Positions 16,092-25,187 of a stretch of 38,977 nucleotides of DNA are shown here, piece after piece. Every line of letters begins with the position of its first letter. Position 1 is the first letter of the stretch. A program made the translations under genes and the position numbers. The notes beneath the pieces are model-generated. The model did not search any database. It saw only the letters and a list, made by a program, of their open reading frames with translations, and was not told the DNA's origin. This DNA comes from CAZRGV01 sp964599655 (GTDB lineage Bacteria; Planctomycetota; Planctomycetia; Isosphaerales; Isosphaeraceae): assembly GCA_964599655.1 (NCBI GenBank), contig CAZRGV010000049.1, positions 1-38,977 on the forward strand, in the 5' to 3' direction.

Positions 16092-19045
16092 TCAAGGCGC
16101 CGCGACGAAGCCCGCGAGCGGTTGAGGCGAGGATTCTCCTTCGCGAAGATGGTAGGCGCGATCGACACCGATGTGATGGTATTCGCTCCGAATTCCCGAC
16201 GGCCATCGTACCTCGACGCTTGCGATGCGTTCTGCCTTCCCCAGACCGAAATGGAGTCTTAAGTCGGAACTCGACTGGTAACTCCCGCCGCCATGCCGCC
16301 AGGCAACCAGTCGGGCGTCCCTGGTCGTCACCGTAACCGCCGCGCCGATGGCGTCGCGATTCGAGGTCCGTCCTTCGAGTCTGAGAGTCAGCCAGTGCCC
16401 CTTCGCCTCGGTCCGATTTCGAAGTAGGGCGAGGGGGCCATCCTGGTCGACGAGGATCGCGTCAATCCATCCGTCGTTGTCGAGGTCGCCAACGGCAAGT
16501 CCGCGGCCGAGCCTCGCGGTCCGGAACGCCTCGCCGCATTGGTCACGGACGTCGTGGACTCGTCCCTCGCGATCACCGAGGAAGACCTGCGCTGGCATCC
16601 GAAAGGGAAAGACCGGGCTCAGGTCATCAACATGCCCGTTCGCGGTCATAAGGTCGAGATTTCCATCGTTGTTCAAATCCGCGAAACACGCTCCGAAGCC
16701 GAGCTTGTAGCGGCTTGGCGCCACCAGTCCGATCGCCGCGCTCTGGTCGCTGAACAGGCCCTGGCCAAGGCTGCCATAGAACGTGGTCGACTCGCCGTAG
16801 TAGTTTGTCACGGCCAAGTCCGGCCATCCGTCATGATTGAGGTCGCCGAGGGCCACTCCCATGCCCGCCTGGTAACCGCCGGCGGCATTCGCCGCCACGC
16901 CCGACGCGAGCGCGACCTCTTCGAAGCGGAATCCGCCAAGGTTTCGGAGGAGGAAATTGGCCGTGGTGTCGTTGGCGACGAAGAGATCGACCAGGCCATC
17001 CCCATCGAGATCGGAGGCGACGACACCCAGCCCTCGACCCTCTTGATCGTGAAGGCCGGATTGTTCGGTCACATCAATAAACCGGCCGCTATCGTTTCTA
17101 AACACTCGATCAGACTGCGCGGGAAATCGGTGTGGCTCGCAGGCTGTGAGGGCGTTCCTATAAGGATTTGCACATAAAACTGGATTCGATTCGTCCCACT
17201 TCAGGTAGTGGCAGACATAGAGGTCGAGATCGCCGTCCTGGTCGAGGTCGGCGAAAGCGGCCGACGTGGGCCAGTCGCGATCTCCTCCAAGCCCCGCCGC
17301 CCCGGTGACGTCCTCGAAGGTTCCATCGCCCCGGTTGTGGTACAGGCCATAACCGCGCCACCGCGTGACGAAGAGGTCGGGGAATCCGTCGTTGTCGTAA
17401 TCGCCTACGGTCGCGCCATGCCCGTAACCACGGTGGCCGGCGAGGCCGGCGGATTCCGTCACATCCTCGAACTGGCCGTTCCGTCGATTTCGGAAAAGGC
17501 GATCGCCCCCGGAACTCTCGTCGCCGCTGGGCGGAAACACGCCGCCCTGGACCACGAAGACGTCGAGCCATCCATCCGAGTCAAAGTCCAGAAGCGCCAC
17601 GCCGCCACCCATGGTCTCCGGCAGTTGGTGCTTCCACGATCGGCCGCTCTCGTACGAAAAACGGAGTCCGGCCGACTCCCCCTGCTCGACGAAGGAGGGA
17701 ATCGGAGCCAACACGCCCGATGCTCTGGTTCGAGAGGTGAACGCGCCCATCGCCTCTTGTTCCCGCAGGAGGTCGGAGACCGAGGGCGCCTTCGGCACCG
17801 ACTTGTCGGAACGATCGAGAAGGTCTCTCGAGTCGAGATCGTCGGTATCACGCTCTACGGCCAGGGTGGCCCAGGCCCTCGCTTCGAATCGCCTTCCCAA
17901 CTCGTCCGCCATCCGGGCGAGCGTGCTGGAATGCGTTTCGCGGTCGTCCCTCATCAACAGGTCGAAGTACTGTTCCCGGATCTCGTTCACGTGGGCCTTC
18001 CGTTGCCGCAACTCGGCGAGTTCCTTGTCTTGACCCTCGCGATGCGCGGCCAGGGCCAGCCGTTCGAGCGCCTCCAGGTTCGCCGGGTCCCAGGCAAGCC
18101 AGTCGTTGAGAGCGACTCGTTCGCGGTCCTGCAGGCCCCGTTGCCGGAAAAACCAAGCCCGAAGCGCCAGACGCCGCGAGGGGTCGATCGCATGGTCCGT
18201 TAGGCGCCTTAACGCAGCCAGGATCTCCCCAGGCTGTTCCGCCGCCAGCGACCAGTCGAGCCAGGATCGCCAGAGAACCGGGTCGTTCGGTTGACGGGCA
18301 AGGCTGACCTCGAGAAGTTCCCTGGCCTCCTCGAGCCTTCCGGCGCGGATTGCCAGGTTCGCGAGCCCCAGTCCGACTCCCAGATCTTCGGGTGAAAGCG
18401 CCCTCGCCTGCTCGAGGACCGTCTTGACCCCTTCGATCGGAATGGGCTCAATGTCGAGCAAGGCGATGTCCTTGAGCGCCTTGCCGCGATCGGTCGACTC
18501 GCTCCACCGGCTTTGCAGGAGATCCCGGAGTTCGTCGATGCGAACCTCAAGCCGCAGAAGCCTCGCCAGTTCGTTCTGAGCCTCATCGCCCACGGGTTTC
18601 CGGCCCAGGAGCGCCCGGCGAAGTGCCTGTTCGGCCGCCCAAGCCGAAATGCGGTCTGTCCCAGCCGCAGCGACGCGTAAGGACCGGCTCTCGACAGGTC
18701 TGGAACCCGAGACCACGCGGCGATCGCGGCCTCTGGTCGATCCCTCGCCTCCTCGCAGATTCCTCGAAGGTACTCAACCTCTCCATTCGTGGAGTAAAAC
18801 GATGTTAGGCGATCGAGCCGCTGGAGCGCCATGGCGTATCGGCCCTCGGCCACATCGCGATGGGCCTGGTTCAACTCGGCGCGATACCATCGGGACCCCG
18901 CAAACCAGGCCAACGTCGGCAACAGGAGAACGATCGCCAGCCCGACCAACCACCAGAGCCAGCGCCTCAGGCGCCGCGGACGACTGGCGATTGGGTCTTC
19001 GGGGGTATCGCTCGCTTCAATCGATGTAGACGAACTCGTTGACAT
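16092..19045 (-). CDS. Membrane-anchored TPR, FG-GAP and ASPIC/UnbV repeat protein (frameshifted in this assembly)
   Basis: Two minus-strand frames join to give one protein. The 5' part from ATG 19045 encodes a Ser/Thr-rich leader, one transmembrane helix (LWWLVGLAIVLLLPTLAWFA) and TPR-like helices. Near 18638-18640 the frame must change, and the second frame continues the TPR region (to about residue 400), then FG-GAP/VCBS repeats with calcium-type DxDxDGxxD loops (DFDSDGWLD, DYDNDGFPD, DLDQDGDLD, DLDGDGLVD, DLNNDGNLD) and a C-terminal ASPIC/UnbV domain (RWPSGI). One inserted base restores a frame of 985 codons including the stop. The topology is a single N-terminal anchor with the beta-propeller outside. 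The start overlaps the end of the DUF1553 gene by 29 bp, so translation is likely coupled. It is the last gene of the four-gene operon. Confidence 0.83.
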
Positions 19046-21272
19046 TGATGAGCGCCAGGCAAAAATCGGTCAGGTTGAGTCCGCCCCGTAGCGATTCCAT
19101 CGCCAGCCGACGTTCATCCGTATCGGGCCGGCGACCAAGGGCGAGCCGATACGCCGTCTCGATCCGCGCCTCCTCGCTCGGTCCGGATTCGCGTAAGACA
19201 CGCTCAGCCAACGCCCTCGCGCAATCGTTGGCAATCCGACCGTTGAACAGGCTCAGCGCCTGCGGCGCGATCGTCGTGACCGCCCGCTTCGGGCAACTCG
19301 CGTTCGTGTCGGGCCGGTCGAACGCTTCAAAGAACGGGTAACGAAGGTTGCGGCGAATAAAAACATACAGGCTTCTTCGATTGCGGTCCTGTTCGTCACG
19401 TGAGACCGGCCAGACGGCCCCCTTGCTGCTCAGCTTCATCAGTTCCTCGGGCAGTTCGGGGAAGATCCCGGGGCCACCCATCGTCTTGTTCAGTCGACCG
19501 GAAACGGCAAGCATCGCGTCTCGAATCGCCTCGCCATCGAGCCGTCGTCGCCGGTGTTGCCACAGCAGCATGTTTTCCGGATCGAGCTTTGCGGCAGTCT
19601 GGGACAGTCGCGCGGATTGCCGGTATGTCGCGGAGGTGACGATCAGGCGGTGCATGGCTTTGAGGCTCCATCCCCTCGACACGAACTCGCAAGCCAGCCA
19701 GTCCAGCAGTTCTGGATGCGAGGGAGGTTCGCCCATCGTGCCAAAATCGCTGGGCGAGGCCACGATCCCGCGACCGAAGTGCTCTTGCCAGAGCCGGTTG
19801 ACCATGACGCGAGCTGTCAACGGGTGCTCCGGACGTGTCAGCCATTCCGCCAGAGCGCGTCGCCGGCCCGAAGAACGTGTCGTGGGTTGGATCGTGGGAG
19901 TGGGAGTTGCCTTCGATAGGAATGCCGGAACCCTCGGTTCCACGACCGGCCCTTTCGACTCATAATCTCCTCGAACGAGCAAGTGCGTGGGCGGGACGTC
20001 ACCGCCGGGTTCGTCGAGCCCTCGGGCGAGGGGCAGGGGGGGAGGCGGGTTCTTTCGAAGCTGGTCGAGCGCTTCGCTCCTCGCCTTCCAGGTGCGAGCG
20101 ATTTCGCGGTCGAGGTCGTGCCCGGGTTGTCCTTCCTCGATCGGATGATCCGCGGCCCGTTCCAGGAAGATGTTCCCGACCTTCCGCGAAGTGGAGTGAT
20201 CGCGACTCAACGCCTCGAAGATGAGACCGATCTCCTCGGAACTCCGCTCGGACTCCGCTTTCAGGAAGGCCTTCCGCGTTCGGTCATTCAGACCGGCGGG
20301 CAATCCTGGGGCGATCTGTTCCCGGATCGGGGCTTCGAGGCGAAGCAATTCGGCCTGGATCGCGGTGATTGACGCGTTCCAGGCTTGCCGCTTCGCCTCG
20401 TGATCCGCGACCTCACCCTCGGACGCCAGAACGAAGTCGTCCCGAAACCTGACCGGCATAAAGAACGCCTGGAGTTGGTAGAAGTCGGTCTGTCGGATCG
20501 GGTCGAACTTGTGGTCGTGACAGCGGGCGCAGCCCATGGTGAGGCCGAGAAAAACCAGGCCCGTCGTCTCGGTGATGTCGTTGAGCGCGTTTTGTCGCCG
20601 GAGCCCCTGATCGTTCAGGTCCACCATGTCGGGGTAGCACCGATGGAAGCCGGTCGCGATGAACGCCTCGGGATTCCCTGGCTCGAGCTCATCGCCGGCC
20701 AGTTGGAGCTGGACGAACCGATTGTACGGAATGTCGCGATTGAAGGCCGAGACCACCCAGTCCCGAAACCGCCAGGCGTCTGGCCTTGCCTGGTCGAACT
20801 CGAACCCGTCCGTGTCGGCGTAACGAGCCAGGTCGAGCCAGTGCTGGGCCCATCGCTCACCATAGTGCGGACTGTCGAGTAAACGATCTACTTGCTTTTC
20901 GTATGCATGCGTGGACGTGTCTGCCAGGAATGTCTCGATTTCCTCGGGAGTCGGTGGCAGGCCCGTGAGGTCGAAGCTGAGGCGGCGCAGCAAGGTGGTC
21001 CGATCGGCCTCCGGCGCCGGGCTCAACCCGAACTCCTCCAGCCCGGCGAGAATGAAGGCGTCGATCGGGTTGCGGATCCAGTTCCGACCCCGCACCTCGG
21101 GCAACTCAGGCCGGACCGGCGGCACGAAGGCCCAGTGCGCGGACTCATCCGGTTGCGTCGCCCGGCGATTTTCACCCGCCTGGCTCGCACTTGTCGAGAT
21201 TCCCGCCAACGCAAGTCGACCCACGACAAAGGCGGTCGCAATGAGCCATCGAAGATACGTTCGTCTTCTCAT
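19017..21272 (-). CDS. DUF1549/DUF1553 (PSD1-type) exported protein with CxxCH motif
   Basis: A 751-residue protein of the planctomycete family that pairs DUF1549 with DUF1553. The N-terminus MRRRTYLRWLIATAFVVG with an Ala-rich h-region is a signal peptide or anchor. DUF1549 begins at NPIDAFILAGLEEFGLSPAPEADR and contains RRLSFDLTGLPPTPEEI and YGERWAQHWLDLARYADTDG. It ends with MGCARCHDHKFDPI, a c-type heme-like CxxCH. DUF1553 follows a variable middle: RRALAEWLTRPEHPLTARVMVN, HFGRGIVASPSDFG, RRLDGEAIRDAML and the terminal PQALSLFNG. Function is not established. The ATG at 21272 is preferred over 21320 because it begins at the signal peptide and avoids overlap with the LRR gene. It lies 40 bp after the LRR gene and overlaps the next start by 29 bp. 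Confidence 0.92.
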   Translation of the reverse strand: MRRRTYLRWLIATAFVVGRLALAGISTSASQAGENRRATQPDESAHWAFVPPVRPELPEVRGRNWIRNPIDAFILAGLEEFGLSPAPEADRTTLLRRLSFDLTGLPPTPEEIETFLADTSTHAYEKQVDRLLDSPHYGERWAQHWLDLARYADTDGFEFDQARPDAWRFRDWVVSAFNRDIPYNRFVQLQLAGDELEPGNPEAFIATGFHRCYPDMVDLNDQGLRRQNALNDITETTGLVFLGLTMGCARCHDHKFDPIRQTDFYQLQAFFMPVRFRDDFVLASEGEVADHEAKRQAWNASITAIQAELLRLEAPIREQIAPGLPAGLNDRTRKAFLKAESERSSEEIGLIFEALSRDHSTSRKVGNIFLERAADHPIEEGQPGHDLDREIARTWKARSEALDQLRKNPPPPLPLARGLDEPGGDVPPTHLLVRGDYESKGPVVEPRVPAFLSKATPTPTIQPTTRSSGRRRALAEWLTRPEHPLTARVMVNRLWQEHFGRGIVASPSDFGTMGEPPSHPELLDWLACEFVSRGWSLKAMHRLIVTSATYRQSARLSQTAAKLDPENMLLWQHRRRRLDGEAIRDAMLAVSGRLNKTMGGPGIFPELPEELMKLSSKGAVWPVSRDEQDRNRRSLYVFIRRNLRYPFFEAFDRPDTNASCPKRAVTTIAPQALSLFNGRIANDCARALAERVLRESGPSEEARIETAYRLALGRRPDTDERRLAMESLRGGLNLTDFCLALINVNEFVYID

Positions 21273-21312
21273 CGAGCACTCTCTAGGACCGAGCTTGTGC
21301 GGTGTTCGTGTC

Positions 21313-22179
21313 TCAGTCAAATATCCTCACCGAGGGCATTGCCAGTCTCAACCTCTCGATGCCGTTCGTCGTGACGTTCGTCCGCTCCAGGAACAGGAAT
21401 CGAAGTTCGGACAGGCCCTGAAGTTGCAAGAGCCCCCGATCCGTGATGTCCGTTCCCGCGAGGTCGAGAGACTCCAGATTCGACAGGACTCGAAGATGCC
21501 GCGAACCGGCGTCGCTCAACCGCGTTCCATTCAAATTGAGCGAGCGAAGCGTCCTCAATCCCTCGAGGTACGCCAGGCCCTTGTCGGTGACTCTCGTACG
21601 CGCCAGGCTCAGTTCTTCGAGGCGAGGGAGCAGGGCGATTTCGCGCAGCCCGACGTCTCCGACCCGGCTATCGGACAAAAGGAGAACTCGCAACGCGTTC
21701 AAAGCCGCCAGGTTGGCCATCCCCGCGTCGCCAACCGTCGTGTCTCTCAGCTCGAGCCGTTTCAGCCCGCGGAGGTTCGAGAGCGAGCTCAGACCCTGAT
21801 CGGTGACGTGAGTCGCGTTGAGGTAGAGACGCTCCCGTGCGGTTATCGCCGAGAGCGATTTCAGGTCGTCGTCGGTCACGGGCCGTCCGTCCAGGTGGAT
21901 CACCGTGATGTCATGAGCGAACTCGGGGCCGATCCGCTCCAGGATGGCTTCCCAGAGTGTCGGGGCCCTTCGCCTCGCAAGGCGCCCGTGATCCTCGTAT
22001 TCGCGGTCGAGCTGGGCAAACCCGCCGAGTCTTCGGGTCGCCTCCATTGCTCGACGTTTTCGGTGCGGCTGGATCGAGGCGAGGAAACAGACCAACCCGG
22101 CAACGGCCAAGAGCACCAGCAGCCAGGGAAGCCGCGAGAATCGGCGAAGCCGGCACGATCGGCGCTCTGGATCAGACAT
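21313..22179 (-). CDS. Membrane-anchored leucine-rich-repeat protein
   Basis: A 288-residue protein with a short Arg-rich N-terminus, one transmembrane helix (about residues 17-35, LPWLLVLLAVAGLVCFLA), a linker, and about seven or eight leucine-rich repeats from residue 95 to the end. The repeats follow a bacterial pattern with T-V-T/G-D-x-G-L at the turn (for example THVTDQGL, TTVGDAGM, TRVTDKGL, TDITDRGL). Such repeats bind other proteins or ligands; no enzyme domain is present. The orientation suggests the repeats are outside the cytoplasm. It lies 34 bp after the DUF1501 gene and 40 bp before the DUF1553 gene, so it is an inserted partner within a DUF1501-DUF1553 pair. Confidence 0.88.
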   Translation of the reverse strand: MSDPERRSCRLRRFSRLPWLLVLLAVAGLVCFLASIQPHRKRRAMEATRRLGGFAQLDREYEDHGRLARRRAPTLWEAILERIGPEFAHDITVIHLDGRPVTDDDLKSLSAITARERLYLNATHVTDQGLSSLSNLRGLKRLELRDTTVGDAGMANLAALNALRVLLLSDSRVGDVGLREIALLPRLEELSLARTRVTDKGLAYLEGLRTLRSLNLNGTRLSDAGSRHLRVLSNLESLDLAGTDITDRGLLQLQGLSELRFLFLERTNVTTNGIERLRLAMPSVRIFD

Positions 22180-22213
22180 GGCGACCCCCTGAAACTGGTG
22201 GAGTCCTGTCGCC

Positions 22214-23635
22214 TCAGGCGAGAATCGACGTCACCACGTTTCCCGCCACGTCGGTCAGTCGTTCTTCCCGCCCATTATGGAGGAACGTCAAACGAGTGTG
22301 GTCGATTCCTAGCAGGTGTAGGATCGTGGCGTGCAGGTCGTGAACGTGAACCCGATCGACCTCCGCGCGCAGCCCGACCGCGTCCGTCGCGCCATGGACG
22401 TAGCCCCCTTTCACGCCGCCACCGGCCAGCCAGACCGAGAAGCCGTGTGGGTTGTGGTCGCGACCCTTGCCGCTTTCCGACATCGGCATGCGGCCGAACT
22501 CGCCCCCCCAAATCACGAGCGTCTCATCGAGCAAGCCGCGGCGCTTCAAATCGATCAGGAGCGCGGCAACCGGCTTGTCTGTCCGGGCGCACATCCGGGC
22601 GTGGTTTGTCTCGACATCGTCGTGCGCGTCCCAGCCGGTCACGTCGCCCGAGTAGAGCTGGACGAACCGAACCCCCCGTTCGACGAGCCGTCTCGCTAGC
22701 AGGCAGCGAAGGCCGAATTCCAAGGTCACGCGGTCATTCAGGCCGTAAAGCTCACGCGTTTCCTCGGTTTCCGAGGAGAAGTCGACCGCCTCCGGCGCGG
22801 CGGTTTGCATCCGGTAGGCGAGCTCGTACGATTGAATCCTGGCAGAGAGTTCCGAATCGTCGCCTCGCTGCTCAAGGTGATGGGCGTTGAGTCGGCCGAT
22901 CAGGTCGAGGGTCTTCCGTTGCCGGTCTGGAGAAACCTCCGAGGGCGGCTCAAGATCGAGAATTGGGTTTTTGCCGGATCGAACGACGGTTCCTTGGTAG
23001 CTGGCCGGAAGGAATCCCGCGCCGTAGGCGGGCGGACCCCCTTTGATGCCGCCGCCGGGGTCCGGAAGCACGACGAAGGATGGCAAATCCTGGTTCTCGG
23101 TTCCGAGCCCATAACCCACCCAGCTACCCAGGCTCGGCTTGCCCATCAAGATCGAGCCGGTGTTCATCTGATAGACCGCTTGCGGATGATTGACGCTGTC
23201 GGCCCAGCACGAGCGAATCACCGTCAGATCATCGGCGCAACGGGCGAGGTGCGGCAGAAAGTCGGAAATCTCGATACCGCTTCGACCGCACTTGCGAAAG
23301 GTCCGCTTCGTCGCGAGCAACGGGTTGTGGGCGACCTTGCGGCGCGTCGCGACCGGCCCGAAACTTGCCGGCAACGGCTGACCGGCCAGGCGTTGAAGGT
23401 CGGGCTTCGGCTCGAACGTCTCGAGATGGCTCGGCCCGCCGTGCATGAACAGGTAGATGACCTGCTTGGCCCTCGGAGCAAAATGCGGAGCCTTTGGCGC
23501 AAGGGGATTGAGCGCGACACCCTCGGCCAGAAGACCATCCTGCTGGAGCATCCAGGCCAGGGCGACGGAGCCCAGACCGCCACCGGCGCGGCGGAGGAAC
23601 GAACGGCGAGAGAGATCCGGGGTGGACGGCGAATC
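22214..23635 (-). CDS. DUF1501 family protein, twin-arginine exported (5' end missing at gap)
   Basis: At least 474 codons including the stop. The visible N-terminus reads LSRRSFLRRAGGGLGSVALA, a twin-arginine (Tat) signal, so the protein is folded before export. DUF1501 features are KQVIYLFMHGGPSHLETFEPKP, FRKCGRSGIEISDFLPHLA, SCWADSVNHPQA, PSLGSWVGYGLGTEN, and the C-terminal WGGEFGRMPMSE, GRDHNPHGFS and VHDLHATILHLLGIDH. The family is related to the alkaline-phosphatase/sulfatase fold but its reaction is unknown. No start codon occurs between the gap side and the Tat motif. The true start is therefore lost in the 23666-23724 gap. The open frame continues into 23636-23665, but that stretch is adapter sequence, so the gene is cut at 23635. 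It is the first gene of the operon. Confidence 0.92.
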   Translation of the reverse strand, partial: DSPSTPDLSRRSFLRRAGGGLGSVALAWMLQQDGLLAEGVALNPLAPKAPHFAPRAKQVIYLFMHGGPSHLETFEPKPDLQRLAGQPLPASFGPVATRRKVAHNPLLATKRTFRKCGRSGIEISDFLPHLARCADDLTVIRSCWADSVNHPQAVYQMNTGSILMGKPSLGSWVGYGLGTENQDLPSFVVLPDPGGGIKGGPPAYGAGFLPASYQGTVVRSGKNPILDLEPPSEVSPDRQRKTLDLIGRLNAHHLEQRGDDSELSARIQSYELAYRMQTAAPEAVDFSSETEETRELYGLNDRVTLEFGLRCLLARRLVERGVRFVQLYSGDVTGWDAHDDVETNHARMCARTDKPVAALLIDLKRRGLLDETLVIWGGEFGRMPMSESGKGRDHNPHGFSVWLAGGGVKGGYVHGATDAVGLRAEVDRVHVHDLHATILHLLGIDHTRLTFLHNGREERLTDVAGNVVTSILA

Positions 23636-23665
23636 GATCGGAAGAGCATCGTGTAGGGAAAAAGT
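23636..23665. other. Illumina adapter contamination next to a scaffold gap
   Basis: These 30 bases match the reverse complement of the standard Illumina universal adapter 3' region (starting GATCGGAAGAGC and containing GTGTAGGG) at 28 of 30 positions, with differences at 23648 and 23662. They directly abut the N run. They are not genomic and should be masked; translating them adds false residues to the DUF1501 protein. Confidence 0.93.
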
Positions 23666-23724
23666 NNNNNNNNNNNNNNNNNNNNNNNNNNNNNNNNNNN
23701 NNNNNNNNNNNNNNNNNNNNNNNN
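23666..23724. other. Assembly gap (59 Ns)
   Basis: The gap covers the start codon of the DUF1501 gene and most of the divergent region toward the plus-strand protease gene, so promoters for both directions are probably inside it. The real size is unknown. Confidence 0.95.
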
Positions 23725-23790
23725 ATGTTAGGCTAGCATAATCGCGGTCTCCGCCCTAGAAAAGAATTCCCGACGAGGACGATTCCCCCG

Positions 23791-24888
23791 ATGCGATGGC
23801 GTCTCGTTTTCTGGTTGGGCGGGCTCTTCATCTTGCTGACTCTCCGGTTCAACGGTTGGAGCCGCGAGAGTCTTCGGGTGCCTTGGACGGGCCTCATCCT
23901 GGGATGGGCCATCGTCGGCGGCATTCTCGAGCTCGCGGTACTCTTCCGATCCCTTCGATCCCTTCCGACGACCATCACGCCGATCGGAGCCCGACCAGCC
24001 GATGGCGAAATCGACCTCGTCGAGGTCCGCGGCGCGTTGAGCGAGCCCAACTCCTTGGACGCGAGGTTCGGTCGATGGACCGCCTCGGATCCCGCCTCAT
24101 CAATCCCACCGCTCGACCGGCCCTGGCGACATGCGCGGCCCGAGCTGCTGGGAGATGTCGTGATCTTTTCCTTTTTCGTCGGCCAGGATGGCGAGGACTG
24201 GAACGACGAGGAGATCGCCCGGATTCAGAACGCGCTCTGTCGCGCCGCGGCCTGGATCGAGCGTGAGGCCATGCGTTGGAACGCGCCGGTGAACGTCGAC
24301 CTGGCTCGTACGTACTTTGTCTCCCGGGATGACCAGGAGCGGCCGACCACCGAGATCGCATTCCACCCCGAGGGGGATCATTTCGCTCCGATCGCGGAGG
24401 GTGAGGAGGTGGTGCTTGTCGCCTCAGCCAGCCGAGCGGCAGCGCGGCTCGGATTCTCGGACGCGGCCGATCTGATCGCCCGGATCGACGCAAGGGTCCA
24501 GGCCGATCACCGCGTCTGGTTGCTCCATCCTCGAAGTGAGGGACGCTCCATGGCGATCTCGGAAACTGTCATCGGCATTCCGGGCGTTAACCTCGCGGTC
24601 TGTTTCGCCCGGGAGTCGAACTTTCCCGGCCCTCTGACCCGGCCACCGTTGGCCGATCCCTCGACCTTCGCTCACGAGCTGCTCCACCTCTTCGGAGCCC
24701 ACGACAAGTACGGCGTGTCCCTTCGCACCTTCGCGGCCGGGACCGTCACACCTCGAGACATTATGCGTCTCTCTGAGAAGTCGCTTTCCCGACTTCGGGT
24801 CGACGCGTTAACGGCGAGGGAGATCGGCTGGAACCGTGACTCCCGCGTGGCCGAGACAGTCATGAAACACGCCCGCCCCAGTCCATGA
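23791..24888 (+). CDS. Membrane-anchored metzincin-like metalloprotease
   Basis: A 365-residue protein with two N-terminal hydrophobic helices (about residues 5-20 and 33-52), a charged middle, and a C-terminal zinc-protease-like site. H295-E296-x-x-H299-x-x-G302-x-x-D305 matches the HExxHxxGxxD variant of the metzincin signature, where Asp replaces the third His; H304 is next to it. M325 in the downstream RDIMRL is a plausible Met-turn. The segment before the motif (PPLADPSTFAHELLHLFG) looks like the helix entry of such proteases. No close family is recognised and the substrate is unknown. The ATG at 23791 is the first start after the gap. The last six codons lie inside a perfect hairpin stem. 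Confidence 0.75.
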   Translation: MRWRLVFWLGGLFILLTLRFNGWSRESLRVPWTGLILGWAIVGGILELAVLFRSLRSLPTTITPIGARPADGEIDLVEVRGALSEPNSLDARFGRWTASDPASSIPPLDRPWRHARPELLGDVVIFSFFVGQDGEDWNDEEIARIQNALCRAAAWIEREAMRWNAPVNVDLARTYFVSRDDQERPTTEIAFHPEGDHFAPIAEGEEVVLVASASRAAARLGFSDAADLIARIDARVQADHRVWLLHPRSEGRSMAISETVIGIPGVNLAVCFARESNFPGPLTRPPLADPSTFAHELLHLFGAHDKYGVSLRTFAAGTVTPRDIMRLSEKSLSRLRVDALTAREIGWNRDSRVAETVMKHARPSP

Positions 24889-24909
24889 TCTGATGGACTG
24901 GGGCGGGCG
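24870..24909. terminator. Perfect 17-bp hairpin between convergent genes
   Basis: Arms at 24870-24886 and 24893-24909 are perfect reverse complements (17 bp, GC-rich) with a 6-nt loop. The left arm overlaps the last six codons of the protease gene; its stop codon straddles the loop. Only two Ts follow on the plus strand, so it is a strong stem without a classical U-tract. It sits between convergent genes and could act in both directions. Confidence 0.65.
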
Positions 24910-24944
24910 TTATCGTGGTCCCATCGTGGGTCGGTTGGGTTGGG

Positions 24945-25187
24945 TCAATTGACCTCGCACCCGGCGTCTTCCGAAGCGAGAAGATTCGCCAGATGTGCCG
25001 CGTCCGCGGCGCGTCTTGCGTCGGCGTACTTGGCCAGAGGAGCCGAGAAGGTGCCGTCGCCATAAACACCGACGACGGTATAAAGTCCATGGACCTCTCC
25101 GGTCTCGGCCCTGGTAAACAGGCCCGAGCGGATCAATGAGGCCAGATTGCGTTGCCAGAGCTGGGTATCAGCCAACTTCGCACCCAT
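24945..25187 (-). CDS. Small hypothetical protein (80 aa)
   Basis: An 80-residue protein with no recognised family. It is soluble, with a central GLYTVVGVYGDGTFS segment that looks like beta strands and an Ala-rich C-terminal helix (YADARRAADAAHLANLLASE). A good ribosome site (AGGGGG) precedes the ATG at 25187. It is convergent with the protease gene across a 17-bp hairpin, and its upstream side is the long gene-poor region. Confidence 0.6.
   Translation of the reverse strand: MGAKLADTQLWQRNLASLIRSGLFTRAETGEVHGLYTVVGVYGDGTFSAPLAKYADARRAADAAHLANLLASEDAGCEVN

Noticed and set aside
14051..16168. 705-codon minus-strand open frame opposite the debranching enzyme, and 512 codons opposite malQ (8392-9930).
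   Set aside because: Long antisense frames are expected in high-GC genes; the plus-strand products carry complete catalytic motifs.
20911..22890. 659-codon plus-strand frame across the DUF1553, LRR and DUF1501 genes.
   Set aside because: Arg- and Ser-rich antisense translation across three well-supported minus-strand genes.
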